Shown piece after piece: positions 55,101-64,000 of a DNA stretch of 64,000 nucleotides. Below the pieces are notes generated by a model. The model was not told the origin of the DNA. It saw only the letters and a program-made list of their open reading frames with translations, and did not search any database. Numbering within the stretch: position 1 is the stretch's first letter; each line of letters begins with the position of its first letter. Made by a program: the position numbers and the translations under genes. The DNA comes from Macrosoma leucophasiata (taxonomy: Eukaryota > Arthropoda > Insecta > Lepidoptera > Hedylidae): the NCBI GenBank assembly GCA_036365455.1, contig JAWQUS010000010.1, positions 18,772,501 to 18,836,500 on the forward strand, given 5' to 3'.

Positions 55101-55378
55101 GATTTTTTGTGCATTTGGTAGGTGTGTGAATAGGTTGTAAAATATATTTATTGTATACCAATAAGGCGCCCCGAGCTAACATTTTAATAAAATGATTGTT
55201 TCAGGTACTGAGACGCGGTATAAAAGAATATGAGCAGAAATTCGAGATTCAAAACAGCAGGAAGGTGCAACGGGATGACAAGAAAGGCAATGAGGAAGAA
55301 TATCTGCGCTACAAAGCTGTCAAAGCCAGGATTAAGCTGCTAAATGCTCTAATTAATAAGCAGAAATCGTTATCTTGA
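48976..55378 (+). CDS. FAM13: FAM13-family protein, eight visible exons (gene span)
   Basis: Eight exons (48976-49131, 49977-50151, 50471-50607, 51076-51357, 53053-53280, 53882-53992, 54256-54498, 55205-55378) join in phase to 1,506 bases, or 501 residues. Three blocks match the C-terminal half of vertebrate FAM13A/B: a coiled coil starting RLEKINKKINILKKNITKYE (about residue 146), the LYERYRAVKRAL block (about 308-319) followed by a Ser/Asp-rich acidic linker, and the final block (445-501) with IKEYEQKFE, EEYLRYKAVKARIKLLNALI and a Lys-Gln end. Vertebrate long forms add an N-terminal RhoGAP domain. None is seen here, so this is either a short form or the 3' part of a longer gene. Vertebrate FAM13A is linked to Rho and Wnt/beta-catenin signalling; the role here is inferred from family only. 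Introns hold SINE, LINE and other repeats. Confidence 0.85.
49132..49976 (+). other. FAM13 intron containing an RTE LINE scrap (49450-49850, + strand)
   Basis: The intron carries a degraded + strand fragment of the same RTE family. A LKIKMDKSKIMSN segment corresponds to the RT region just after the catalytic box, followed by YLG and FEK-like pieces and ending near a GATGATGATGAT tail at about 49837-49849. It is broken by stops. Confidence 0.55.
49977..50151 (+). CDS. FAM13: FAM13 exon 2, Arg-rich
   Basis: Acceptor TTGCCAG, donor AAT|GTAAGT. It reads SERRAERLSRARRPQLGAKR, a basic stretch, then a KENDYHIEDYRCGTPPHFEH-like segment, the most conserved-looking part. It ends after one base of a codon. 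Two other frames are also open here because of the CGC-rich codon pattern; phase with neighbours selects this frame. Confidence 0.7.
50207..50447 (+). repeat. SINE-like family 1, heavily degraded
   Basis: The head CTGGTAGTAGAGTTCCAGTG and the tail GAACTGCATATTTGTTTGCC are recognisable; the middle is mostly replaced. It lies within the short intron between exons 2 and 3. Confidence 0.55.
50471..50607 (+). CDS. FAM13: FAM13 exon 3, leading into the coiled coil
   Basis: Acceptor ATGACCAG, donor AAG|GTAAGT. It begins by completing a Phe codon and reads CEEPERVSPRAHCEEAEYVR, a basic Pro-containing linker and DRRLEKINKK at its end. That last segment is the start of the first conserved FAM13 coiled coil and continues directly into the exon at 51076. 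Confidence 0.75.
51076..51357 (+). CDS. FAM13: FAM13 exon 4, conserved coiled-coil block
   Basis: 94 codons in phase 0, acceptor TTACAG, donor GAG|GTAATT. It begins INILKKNITKYENEFEAQNG and continues through a PSDRITD segment and an extended charged helix (LQRLQSEKKSLKADPVEHAL and onward) to DLVRDIEE. The spacing 'K-K-I-x-K-[FY]-E-x-x-F-E' followed by a short Pro-containing turn is the family's diagnostic pattern. No catalytic residues; likely a protein-protein contact region. Confidence 0.85.
51758..51998 (-). repeat. tRNA-derived SINE (family 2), head missing
   Basis: The body and tail are well conserved (GTAACTTCACGCCTGTAATC at left). The similarity stops at TTATCTCTGATAGTCC before the tRNA-like head, where the GC-rich element at about 52030 begins soon after. 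Confidence 0.75.
52020..52338 (+). mobile_element. Possible retrotransposon 3' piece with (TCTTA)n tail
   Basis: GC-rich sequence up to about 52240 followed by a T-rich stretch and five TCTTA units at 52311-52338. A unique GC-rich body ending in a short tandem tail suggests a 5'-truncated non-LTR element, but no coding motif was recognised. Confidence 0.3.
52339..52800. other. GC-rich island in FAM13 intron 4
   Basis: About 460 bases of very high GC, open in several frames on both strands (CCGCCG-type repeats). Its start (GACCCGGGTTCGATTCCCGG) contains a perfect tRNA B-box-like element. It ends in the CGCGCGCTAGCGCGCGCG palindrome (52767-52784). It is neither a recognised exon nor a known repeat; see findings. 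Confidence 0.45.
52841..52992 (+). repeat. SINE-like family 1, degraded fragment
   Basis: GAGCTTCAGTGATGGAGCTC head and an ATGCTTATTTGTCACTT tail with most of the middle deleted. Confidence 0.5.
53053..53280 (+). CDS. FAM13: FAM13 exon 5, LYERYRAVKRAL block
   Basis: 76 codons in phase 0, acceptor TTTTGTAG, donor GCT|GTGAGT. It starts WVESCRISSGRSSTPETNWS, then an amphipathic helix (AEKYCVQRALLRLEAARGRP) and RHLYERYRAVKRALATSRPD. The last segment corresponds to the LYDRYRIIKQIL segment of vertebrate FAM13A and strongly supports the family call. Confidence 0.85.
53480..53755 (-). repeat. tRNA-derived SINE (family 2), nearly full-length
   Basis: The tail at left is complete. The head loses its last 20 bases or so after CAGCGTAATAGTA. 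Lies within FAM13 intron 5. Confidence 0.75.
53882..53992 (+). CDS. FAM13: FAM13 exon 6, acidic Ser-rich linker
   Basis: 37 codons, acceptor TGTTTCAG, donor CAG|GTAAAG. It reads VGTNGELATIHEHETMLFNS and then a Ser/Asp/Gln-rich stretch. It sits where vertebrate FAM13A has an acidic EEEDSDED-containing linker after the LYDRYR block, which suggests a phosphorylated spacer. Confidence 0.8.
54256..54498 (+). CDS. FAM13: FAM13 exon 7, Pro/Ser-rich plus helix start
   Basis: 81 codons, acceptor TTTTCAG, donor TGT|GTATGT. The first half is a Pro-rich string (SPPVQSPPLQPSPVTSPPLL) and a Ser/Thr/Glu linker. The second half, LHYLSIEELVRALAEAKLLK then Cys, starts the last conserved helix that continues in exon 8. 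A decayed copy of this exon's second half lies 273 bases downstream (54652-54855). Confidence 0.8.
54652..54855 (+). pseudogene. Decayed duplicate of FAM13 exon 7 and its donor region
   Basis: It aligns at a constant offset of about 273 bases with 54379-54560. Shared blocks include AGTCTGTGA, CTGCATTA, GAGTGTCGTGGAACTCG versus GAGTATCGAGGAACTCG, TTTTAGCTGA and TTTGTTGAAAT. It keeps the intron sequence after the exon (TCAG...CAATA...AAAG) too. An in-frame TAG interrupts the AEAK-equivalent segment. It is not expected to be spliced in. Confidence 0.65.
55205..55378 (+). CDS. FAM13: FAM13 terminal exon, conserved C-terminus
   Basis: Acceptor TGTTTCAG, 57 codons and a TGA stop at 55376-55378. 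It starts VLRRGIKEYEQKFEIQNSRK, continues with a basic segment, and ends EEYLRYKAVKARIKLLNALI followed by Asn-Lys-Gln-Lys and a short tail. This is the signature C-terminal block of FAM13 proteins (vertebrate pattern LR-LREFEEQF...[21 protein letters not shown]) and the best single piece of homology evidence in the window. Confidence 0.9.
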   Translation, partial: VLRRGIKEYEQKFEIQNSRKVQRDDKKGNEEEYLRYKAVKARIKLLNALINKQKSLS

Positions 55379-57750
55379 GAAAAACGTCTAAACGTCTATA
55401 TTTAGTGAAAAAAAAACAAATAACAATTTAAAGTGCTTGAGGAAATTGCAATTTCATGGTTAAGACAAATGTCTCACATTGCTTGAAAATTAAAATTAAA
55501 AGAGAGGCTTACATTTTTTTTACAGAGTAGAAATACTACGGAACATAACTTTTTCATATAGTTTAACGGCAAAGAATATTTAGGCGATAAAGCTGCCCCA
55601 GCCATCAATAAGTTGCTCAAACGTCTAAGTAATTAGTACAAAACCCGAGGTTGAGAGGAAGTGTTTACAAAATGCAAAACCCGGGGACCGATAAAATACA
55701 ATTCGCACGCGAGAGCCATGTTACCCGATTCTTGGTAAGCTGTTAATCAGCTCAAATAAAATATTCAACAAGCTGAATATTGAAATGTATTCATGGATCC
55801 TTTAATTTGCTACCAGGACGTGGTTACGAAGAATTTCAAATAACTTTTTTAGTGTATTGAGTTTTGAGTTTATTGAGATTTAAGATGGTTACGAATAGAT
55901 AAATGATGTATGTACGTACGAATGAATTACGTTACATCATTTCTTTATTACCTTCTTAGATATTTTAAACATCCAATATACAGATTTTGATTCAAACGTT
56001 ACATTGGTTATAAAGGCCCAGGTCGTTTACATACTCGTTTAATATTCCCTGTAAATATTTAGATAACACAATAACTTCAAACGCTTTATTTGGTTTCCGT
56101 TTCGAATTAGGCCGTATGATACAACTACTCTTTCCAAGCAAGGAAACGTGAAATCCCGAAGTGAAATACTGCCAAATTTTTATGTTGTGTACAATAAAAT
56201 ATCATAAAAACAATCAGCTCGTATGTATTTTTAATAATACGTAGTTACCTAATGTTATTGTACATAAATGTATCGTTTACCTATAATACAAAATACTGTT
56301 AAAGATCATACCTAATTATATTGACAGAATAGGATGACGATTAATGATTCATGTATATTATTGTAAACAGGTTTTCTATTAATTCGCATTAATTATTTCT
56401 TTAGAATTCTCGATTTGCGATCGAACTTAACACTTTTGTTAAGGAACCTAAAATGAATGGAATGTGGGAAATTTCTAAAACGGAGAGGAAACAAATTAAT
56501 ATGGATGAATTAAAAATACTTTGATGGTTAAGTATTTCGAAAAATGTAAATAATTAATGTAGAGTCTGCAAGAAAACCAAAGCAATATTCGAGTTGCTGA
56601 GAGTCCAAGATTACTTGATTATAATTTTAACCTATAGTATGTAAAGGTTAAGTCGGCTATAGTTATTTAAATATTATTATTAATGCTTTATATTGTGTAC
56701 AAATAATGAATTACGTACAATATATTTGTAAGGTATTTGAAATCTATCTATTCAAAATGAGATGACAAAGACTTACACTTAAAAATTAAATAATAAAAGG
56801 TAAATTATAGAACGAAAACACAATCTTGTAAGTCTACACAACAATATCCATGGAACAAAATATGCTTCCATAATTATTACATTAAATTATTATGTTTATC
56901 AACTATCAGTTTTTGCACGATAATAGAACATTACTGGTTTAATTTGGAAGTTGATAGCAAGAATGATGTATACGTAGATAATAATTGCGTTTCTAACCTG
57001 CAGATCCTTTTGAAATATTATAATAATGATAGAAGTTATACACTGGTTATGTATTATGTTAGTTATATATTTTTCACAGACAATGTCTAAAGTCTATGCG
57101 TTATTGCAAAGCTGAATATTTTTTCTTTTAAATGGATACCTAGATAGGTACTTACTGCTTTCGAAAAATATATATTATTATTACCCTTATCGTAATAATA
57201 ATTAATATGTGATAACAATGTTTTAACGCAGTAGAAATTAGAGTAGATTTTTCTTCTTTTTGGTTAATAGTGGTATAGTTATAAATTAAAAGACAAGTTA
57301 CTACGATGAACAGGTATATTTATATCATTTGAAAAACAACAATTGGACAAAAATTGGATACAACTTGAAAAAATTAAAATGCCAGATTTTATACACGTCG
57401 AAGATAATATTATAATCCTTTGTGTGAATCGTGTGTGTAACTACATATTTGTCGAAAAATGAGTTCAAATGTTGGTAAATAAATGACGATATATCATCGA
57501 TATGTATGTCTGTTTACTTTTAATCTTTGTACGCTTAGACTGTCTCGGGTTATGTTGAGTAAGACGCCCAAATGTTTGCTCTCAGAGAGAGGTTTAACAT
57601 TCTTCACATCTTGATGTATTTAGCATGAGTAGTGTTAAGAAATTACCTGTGATTTTATTATTATATATGATATTCTTGTGTGACAAGACTTCGTGTTTTT
57701 TTTGTATCAATGTTGTATGTATATGTAAGTATATATTACGTCTCTATTGA
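55379..57750 (+). other. FAM13: Probable FAM13 3' UTR and flank
   Basis: AT-rich, no open frames of interest. Exact AATAAA at 55755-55760 and 56193-56198 are candidate polyadenylation signals; further AATAAA-like words occur past 57.4 kb, so several 3' ends are possible. No repeat family member recognised. Confidence 0.4.
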
Positions 57751-57974
57751 TTGTTTTGTATTGCAAAAAAGTTTGTTTTCAGACAAACATTAATTAATTT
57801 AAAAATCGTTTGTACACCTCAAAATAAACTTAATAAAAATATAATTAAAATTAAGTATATTTTAACTTACAAATCTCGCATTCTGTGTCATTACCTAAAT
57901 ATCATACGTATTTGCGCCATCATCGATAAAAAACATTGATTCAGTAATAATTTAATGATTTTGAATTCTTTCAA

Positions 57975-58170
57975 TAGTTGCTGCAAGCTCATCCTATCTT
58001 ACATAGCTCGAAGAACCGATGGCTATTGGGACAAAAGGTTCTCGAGTGGCGACTCCATACCTAAAGACAAAGTATGGGTAGACCTGCCACAAGATGGACC
58101 GATCGACTGTGAGGGCGGTGACGATTTTCGTCTTTCAGCCGCAATGAAGATGACGATGATGACTATGCCA
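57975..58170 (+). pseudogene. RTE LINE C-terminal scrap
   Basis: It reads IARRTDGYWDKRFSSGDSIP and then a GPIDCEGGDD-like segment, corresponding to the GHIARRTDxRWGxKVLEWRP...GRP..DD block near the C-terminus of copies 1 and 2. It ends near a GATGACGATGATGACTATG tail. Fourth fragment of this LINE family in the window. Confidence 0.55.
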
Positions 58171-59009
58171 AAAAAGGTGATTCACAGACAGTTTTCTTAC
58201 AATTATTATGTCACTGAAAATGAAGACTGATGTATCTCTGCACTTTCAGTGACAGTATAAGCAATAATAGTAGATATGGAAGATTTATGCGTAGCAACTA
58301 GTGACACTTAGTGAAATATTATAATGGTATTGGGTTGTTATATTCAATCGAGTTTTATATTATTATGAGCGGTATTTAGTAGGAAGAGAAGCGGAGACCA
58401 ACATCAATTTATGCCTCTGGCTGCGAATAAATAATTGGTAGAAATGTTAATCAATTACAAAACATAGTTTTTTTTTTTAATAGCAACCGCCAGTTGTCGT
58501 AACTGCCAGTATCACGTCTGATTGTTTAAGAAAAAAATAATAATTTAAAAGTGGTACGCATATATTTGGTAAGTGACTACTAATTCATTTTTCAATTCAA
58601 TTTGTATTTATATTTTTGTACATACATAACGGGTAAAAATGTGTCGACATGTTCATTATATTCAAAATTGTCCTTGTCCTACTCACGCAAATACATTTAA
58701 ATTATATAGTTTTCCTGTGAAACAATGTTTGAGGGGCAAATAGGTAGGTAACATACTTAGCGTTGACGCCTCTATCTGATTTAGAAATTTTTACATTGCT
58801 CGATTAGTCTGATTTCTTTGAATTTATTTGCAGACTTGTTGAAACTATTCAGAATATCGTTGTTACGAAAAGTTTACATACCTTTAACTAGTATTATATA
58901 CGAGTAAGTATACAATTAAATGCAATTTTAAAGATTGTAATATTTATTTTTCGCAATATCACATGCCAAGGAACTTAAGAAATTAAAGAATAAACGGAAT
59001 GAAACTTTT
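58171..59009. other. Unassigned AT-rich sequence
   Basis: No gene, splice-bounded frame or repeat family recognised. Confidence 0.3.
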
Positions 59010-59126
59010 GACTTCGCTTCGGGCAGGAATCGAACCTGCGACCTCAGCTCAGAACTTCGGTAGCTTAGTGGTAAAGCGGCTGGACTGGTTATCCTGAGGT
59101 CGCAAGTTCAATTCCTGCCCGAAGTC
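59010..59126. repeat. Inverted repeat built from the 3' half of a tRNA-like sequence
   Basis: The left arm (59017-59047) is the reverse complement, with two mismatches, of the 3' half of the tRNA-like sequence (59094-59124). Its complement carries the canonical B box GGTTCGATTCC. The 46 bases between contain the tRNA-like 5' half. GACTTCG is repeated at the outer edge of the left arm. Confidence 0.7.
59055..59124 (+). tRNA. tRNA-like sequence (probably a tRNA pseudogene/repeat), possible anticodon GGT
   Basis: Acceptor ends CTTCGG / CCGAAG pair. A-box-like TAGCTTAGTGGTAAAGCGG and B-box-like AAGTTCAATTCCTGC follow. The loop CTGGTTA would give anticodon GGT (Thr), but the anticodon stem has a T-T mismatch and position 37 is unusual. 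A T-run follows at 59130. Same family as 22049-22117. A functional tRNA is unlikely but cannot be excluded by eye. Confidence 0.45.
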
Positions 59127-59744
59127 AAATTTTTCTTTTCGTTTTTTCTTTAATATCAAAAGTTTTAAAGATGCTGTGCTTTTATTAATATCTGTATGGG
59201 ACGATCGAAAATATTATTCGACGTTAAAAGCTGCGTAGGTATGTAATACATTTCTAAGCAAGTTTATACTTAGGTGTAAATATATAATATATCATTGGAT
59301 CTTAATTTTTATACTACGTAATATTTATTGTATAAAATACATAATATGGACGGATAAGTGTTCGATACATATAATGTATAACTAATAAATATTGGGAATT
59401 TCCCTAATAAAACCGTATGACATATTTGTTGACATTATCGTATGTTATTATGATTAATTAACATGTATTTAGATGTTATTCTATCAATCAAGTACAAACT
59501 TATTGTAGACACGGATCACGAACACTAATTTATGTAACTAAACGTAAAAAACGTAATGAATTTCCAGGTACTCGTTTAAGTAAAGCCCTATTATATTTTA
59601 CGGTGAAAGTGCATAATATTTGTTACGAATTCGGGGAATGTTCTGACATTTATACGGGTTTAATTGAAATTAGCTCATCACCTCTTGCAGGTAGGTCTCT
59701 ACATCAATCCGAACACAATATGCTCTACGACTTTTTAAAATTAA

Positions 59745-59935
59745 AAACGTTACTTTATGCCTGAAATCCCCCAAGGGGTAGGCAGAGGTAAATGCATAGG
59801 TACATGCAAACACCCACGACTCGCCGGTTACGTTTTGGCCCACGTAACAGGTGGCGAACGTGTTGCCATCTTCGGGCACATTTACAAACTCCGAGGTACT
59901 GGGAAACTTCCAGAAAATGGAAAAATCTCAAATAG
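59745..59935 (-). repeat. tRNA-derived SINE (family 2), head missing
   Basis: Tail and part of the body only. Similarity stops at GGAAAAATC. Confidence 0.7.
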
Positions 59936-60035
59936 TTTTGAAAATGTAAGTTTTCCCATACAAAAAATATTTTTGCCTCTTAACTGGAATTTACTCTGCC
60001 CATAGCAGAGAATATGTATCATTACTACGTATAGA

Positions 60036-60232
60036 ATGGACACTTCGACGTCCCGCCCGATTTCCCCGCATCGCCCAAACTCCTCCCCTCTTATTGGCGA
60101 CGCTTGGTATTTTCTACGTGCTACGCACACAGGTGCACGTGTAAATACAAGTCACTGATTGATGGCTGTGTAATAGAGACCAAATTAAGCGTTTGTATGG
60201 AATATTGGCGGAGTGTCCGCTGTGTGCCCATA
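60036..60232 (-). repeat. Dispersed repeat, inverted partner of 12349-12580
   Basis: Reverse-orientation copy with the same block order; see 12349-12580. Lies 100 bases after a truncated family 2 SINE. Confidence 0.6.
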
Positions 60233-60884
60233 GGCATGCCACACATCTTGCCTAGGCAAAATATCACCAAGTGCAGCGGGCGCGGGGTACGGTCATGCAG
60301 CGACGACAATGCTCGTTTAAACTTTTGAAAACATTTTTTTGTTTATTTTTTTGGGTTATTTATCAAGATTTGTAAAAAGTTGTAGAACAACTGATGTTGG
60401 GAATTATGGAGAGAGGCTGCTTGCAAGAGATAATGCGCTAATTTCATTATTTCATTAACCCTGTATACCTGTTTTTGTGTTGATACATTCGTTGGTGACT
60501 TCTATTCGATTTATAACTAACTAGGTATTCATTTGTCGACTTTTGTGTAATTGGCTATTTTCCGCGACGTCAAAACGTATCAGAGAGTTATTTCTACATT
60601 TATAATATTAATCTCTTTTAGTTATATAACTGAGTAACATTTACGTGTTATGTCTGCAATTAAATTTTAATACAAAACGTCCTGATGGTAGTAATGCAAT
60701 TATATTAATATTAAATGGAGTTGTAAGCAGATAGCGCAAGAGATCTGAGTAGATATGTGAAGGTGGTATAAAATGATCCCGATGGAAATCTTTTAGAAAT
60801 AGCTGATATCTAGCGTTCCGTAAAATGGGACTATTAGGTATTTTGTTAGCCATTTGAATGTTCTACATGTTGATAAGCAAAGTA
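60233..60884. other. Unassigned AT-rich sequence
   Basis: No gene or repeat recognised. Confidence 0.3.
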
Positions 60885-61134
60885 CAGTATCCAACAGGAA
60901 ATAATGCACATCGACCTAAGGAAGAGACGTCGGCTTATTTCGGATTTGTAGAGCGTTATCTCTTTCGCACCTTACGTGTTTGACGTTTGTCGACCATTTT
61001 GATCAAGTTTTGACCAATACCAGACTACGGATGCTTACGAAGCGGTGTGCAGCAGAGATGACGCTCTATAAAGCCGAAACTAGCCGATTGTCACTTTCAT
61101 AGCCTCGATGTGCATTATTTCTTAATGATCACTG
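60885..61134. mobile_element. Tc1-like MITE, intact ends
   Basis: TA flanks, CAGTATCCAACAGGAAATAA at left and a complementary TTAATGATCACTG at right. Same family as 43854-44109 with arms of about 80 bases. Confidence 0.7.
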
Positions 61135-62006
61135 TATCTACTTAATTAACTAAAATAATTTATATTGATCATGATTTTTTTTTCGTATTATGTACACCTT
61201 GGTGTCTAAAATGATCCCGGGGTATATAAATTTAATTTTTTCGATAAATATTTATCAAAATTAAGAAAGTAAGCTTTTTAAGAATTTATGGAGATCGTAA
61301 ATATTGTTTGCTGACAGTCATCCAATGCCATCAAGACTGATGGAACACGATGGCAAATATAGTTGTACCTTACTATAAAAACAGTGATTTTCGAATTTTG
61401 ACAAAAAAAAACAAAAAGGCCACGGCACTTAATTAACCCTTGAACGCCTGAACGAAGGCAGCAAGTGTTCCCATGACTATAGAGAGCATTTAAGATTATT
61501 AAACAGTATGGGTCGTTTTATACCCAAGGACTTCGGGGTCGTATATACTGCCTTTACATTCGTATTACACTGTATCTTAAAAAAGATAATCGTGCTATTT
61601 TAAAATGTATCAATCATCTCTTACCCGCTGTTAATAGGAAATTATGTATCGATTATTTATTTATTATGGACTAATACAAGTGTATCGTATGTAGGATGAC
61701 CCTACAAAACAATGTTATTAAATATTTTAATATTCAAGTTAGCGATAGGTTATTTTGGTGATGAATTCTGCCCATAGGCTTATATGAGTATTTAATAAAC
61801 ATTTATATATAAAATACACATAAATATATAAATATCGTTTTCAAAAAAATTCGTTTTTTATGTTGTGACAGTTTCATCAATTTGGTTAAAAGTGCTGATA
61901 TAATACAAGTTTTATTTGAACACGAATATAGGTGCTTTTCCTGTAATTCCCTCTTTGAGAGAAATCTTAATAAAAACGACACTTATAGGTAGAATAAAAA
62001 GTAATA
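61135..62006. other. Unassigned AT-rich sequence
   Basis: Nothing coding or repetitive recognised before the mariner left end. Confidence 0.3.
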
Positions 62007-63288
62007 GGTTGGGGAAAAAGTCTTTTCGCATTATAGTATGTATGAACTTGTAATAAAATCTCTTTGGCTGTAGTATTTGTATCTGGCTGGTTTTGGTATC
62101 ATTGAAAGTTACAATTTTAAAGAACATAATTCCAAATTCAAATTAGGCAAATGTTTGATTTTCATTTGTTTTTCGTACTGTCAAGATGAGTGAATCTAAT
62201 GAAGAAATTCGATACATTTTAAAATTTTACTACAAAAAAGGTAAAAATGCAACGCAAGCCGCGAAAAAAATTTGCGATGTTTGTGGACCTAGTGCAGTGT
62301 CTGTGAGAGTAGCACAAATTTGGTTTAAGCGTTTTCAATCCGGAAATTTTGATGTCAAAGATGCACCTCGCTCTGTTCGCCCTATTACGGATAAAATGGA
62401 TGCCATTTTTGAAAAAGTGGAGCAAGATCGACATATCAGTAGTTACGACGTAGCTGAAGAACTGAGAATTGATCACAAAACAGTTTTGGCGCATTTGAAA
62501 AAAGCTGGGTACAAAAATAGCTCGATATTTGGGTACCTCACGAGCTCACTGAAAGAAACCTAATGAACCGTGTACTCATTTGTGATTCTTTATTACGACG
62601 TAATGAAACCGAATCATTTTTGAAGAAACTGATAACTGGTGATGAAAAGTGGATCACGTACGATAAGAACGTGCGTAAAAGGTCGTGGTCAAAGGCCGGT
62701 CAGGCTTCACAGACTGTAGCGAAACCCGGGTTAACTCGCAATAAGGTGATGTTGTATGTGTGGTGGGATTGGAAGGGCATTATTCATTATGAGCTATTAC
62801 CACCAGGCAGGACTATCGATTCTGAACTCTACTGCGAACAACTGATGAGATTAAAGCAAGAAGTTGAGAGAAAGCTGCCGGAATTGATCAACAGAAGCGG
62901 TGTTGGTGTGGTGTTTCATCATGATAACGCTAGACCTCACACATCTGTCCACTCAGCAAAAATTAAGAGAGTTTGGCTGGGAGGTGTTAATGCATCCGCC
63001 GTATAGTCCTGACCTTGCACCTTCAGATTTCCACCTGTTTCGGTCTCTTCAGAATTCTTTATGCAATGTTAGGTTAACATCACGAGAGGACTGCCAAATC
63101 CACTTGTCGCGGTATTTTGATGAGAAGTCCCAAATTTTTTATAGCAATGGGATCATGTCCCTACCTACAAGATGGCAAAAGGTTATCGAACAAAATGGTA
63201 CATACATACTTTAGTTAAATTTAAATAAACTATATTAAAAAATGTTTTGAATTATCTTAAAAAATGCGAAGAAACTTTTTCCCCAACC
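62007..63288 (+). mobile_element. mariner transposon, near full-length, 1,282 bp
   Basis: Terminal inverted repeats of 24 bases (62007-62030 and 63265-63288), GGTTGGGGAAAAAGT at the outside, differ at two positions. TA lies directly left of the element; the right flank is TTATA, so the TA target duplication is close but not exact. One transposase gene fills the interior. The intact ends mean it could in principle be mobilised by a transposase supplied elsewhere. Confidence 0.85.
62186..63214 (+). pseudogene. mariner transposase with two frameshifts (DD34D type)
   Basis: Three frame pieces are in order. 62186-62563 starts MSESNEEIRYILKFYYKKGK and holds the helix-turn-helix part (WFKRFQSGNFDVKDAPRS). 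62563-63006 has GDEKWITYDKN with the first catalytic Asp and [13 protein letters not shown] with the second. The third piece, ending at 63214, has [20 protein letters not shown] with the third Asp. Frame changes fall near 62515-62525 (before the WVPHEL-equivalent segment) and near 62955-62965 at an A-run; together they restore the frame. The length of about 343 codons is normal for mariner. No other stop codon interrupts the combined pieces. All three catalytic acidic residues are present, so decay looks recent. Confidence 0.85.
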
Positions 63289-64000
63289 TTATATAATACC
63301 GTAAAGTATTTAATACCGGTGTAAAATTTGCCATTTCATAAACTGTATAATTTTAAATACTTAAAAAAAAATCAAATTTTCTTAGATGTCTGACTGACAG
63401 AAAGCAAATTTTCATATTTACAACTGTTAAAGCCCTATAAGATTAAAATAAATAGGTACTATAACTGAACACTGAACAATAATGTAGAAATGTCTAGTTT
63501 TTAACGCCGCAATTCCAGTGGTTAAATTTAGGTAAAAATGATATTTATGTTGACAATGTGATCAGAACCAGAGATTGGAGTTACAAACGTCAAGAAATAG
63601 TCGGTACAATAATCAGTTTGAACTGCAATGACAAAACGTAATAAGTGCATAAGAAAACATGCAGTTTTTCCCCAAACACACGATACGATTTATCGTTGCA
63701 GCTAAAACTGTGCAATTCGTAGTGTCTTCTCGAAACGTGTGGTTTATGTACTTATATGTACCGTACGTGCAAAACTTAAATGATACTGAGTGAAGTTTGC
63801 TTGAAACTTTGCAAAGTTTCATGATGACGACACAGACAAGATAGAGAAAGAGTATCAAAGTATCAATGTTGGCCTAGTGAAAGCTAACTTACTTACTGTC
63901 GCATTTTCTCCTTCGCAAACGCTCTTTTATAGGTATCTGCCTTGGAATCGCCTTCTTCGCAGCGACTTATAACTTACTTCACGGAAGCATTTTTGTTTTG
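63289..64000. other. Unassigned AT-rich sequence to window end
   Basis: No gene, splice-bounded frame or repeat family recognised. Confidence 0.3.

Overview
This window is AT-rich animal DNA. The spliced genes (GT-AG introns), dense short repeats and types of transposon suggest an insect, most likely a moth or butterfly (Lepidoptera). Helitron-like elements that begin TC and end CTAG, many A-tailed SINE-like copies, a tRNA-headed SINE, RTE/BovB-type LINE remnants, a mariner and Tc1- and piggyBac-like MITEs fit that order. The assignment is inference; no species is claimed.

Two protein-coding genes can be supported, both on the + strand. The first is only the 3' end of a gene (exons 192-318, 4010-4272, 4765-4884, 5307-5405). 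Its exons join in phase and encode about 202 residues rich in Pro, His, Tyr and Gln. I do not recognise the protein; a GSITQG motif near the C-terminus recalls NCoR/SMRT-type corepressors only weakly. The second is a FAM13-family gene at 48976-55378. Eight phase-compatible exons encode about 501 residues with the family's C-terminal coiled-coil blocks but no RhoGAP domain in the window. Its first visible exon sits in a GC-rich, promoter-like patch. A separate promoter-like stretch with a spliceable non-coding exon (32230-32423) lies 16 kb upstream on the same strand and could be a distal start.

From about 5.4 to 48.8 kb there is no convincing coding exon, only a repeat field. It contains two broken copies of the same RTE-type LINE (7669-10515 and 44478-46858, both on the - strand), more than 20 copies or pieces of an A-tailed SINE-like family, eight copies of a tRNA-derived SINE, several Helitron-like elements, MITEs and isolated hairpins. 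An 1,870-bp direct tandem duplication (18331-20200 / 20201-22069) is almost identical between copies, and its breakpoints fall in a SINE and in a tRNA-like sequence.

From 55.4 to 64 kb lie the likely 3' UTR of the FAM13 gene, an LINE scrap, a tRNA-like sequence with an inverted partial copy of itself, a Tc1-like MITE and a nearly full-length mariner (62007-63288) whose transposase carries two frameshifts.

The most unusual pattern is that both genes carry a decayed partial copy of one of their own exons just downstream in the following intron (4333-4425 and 54652-54855).
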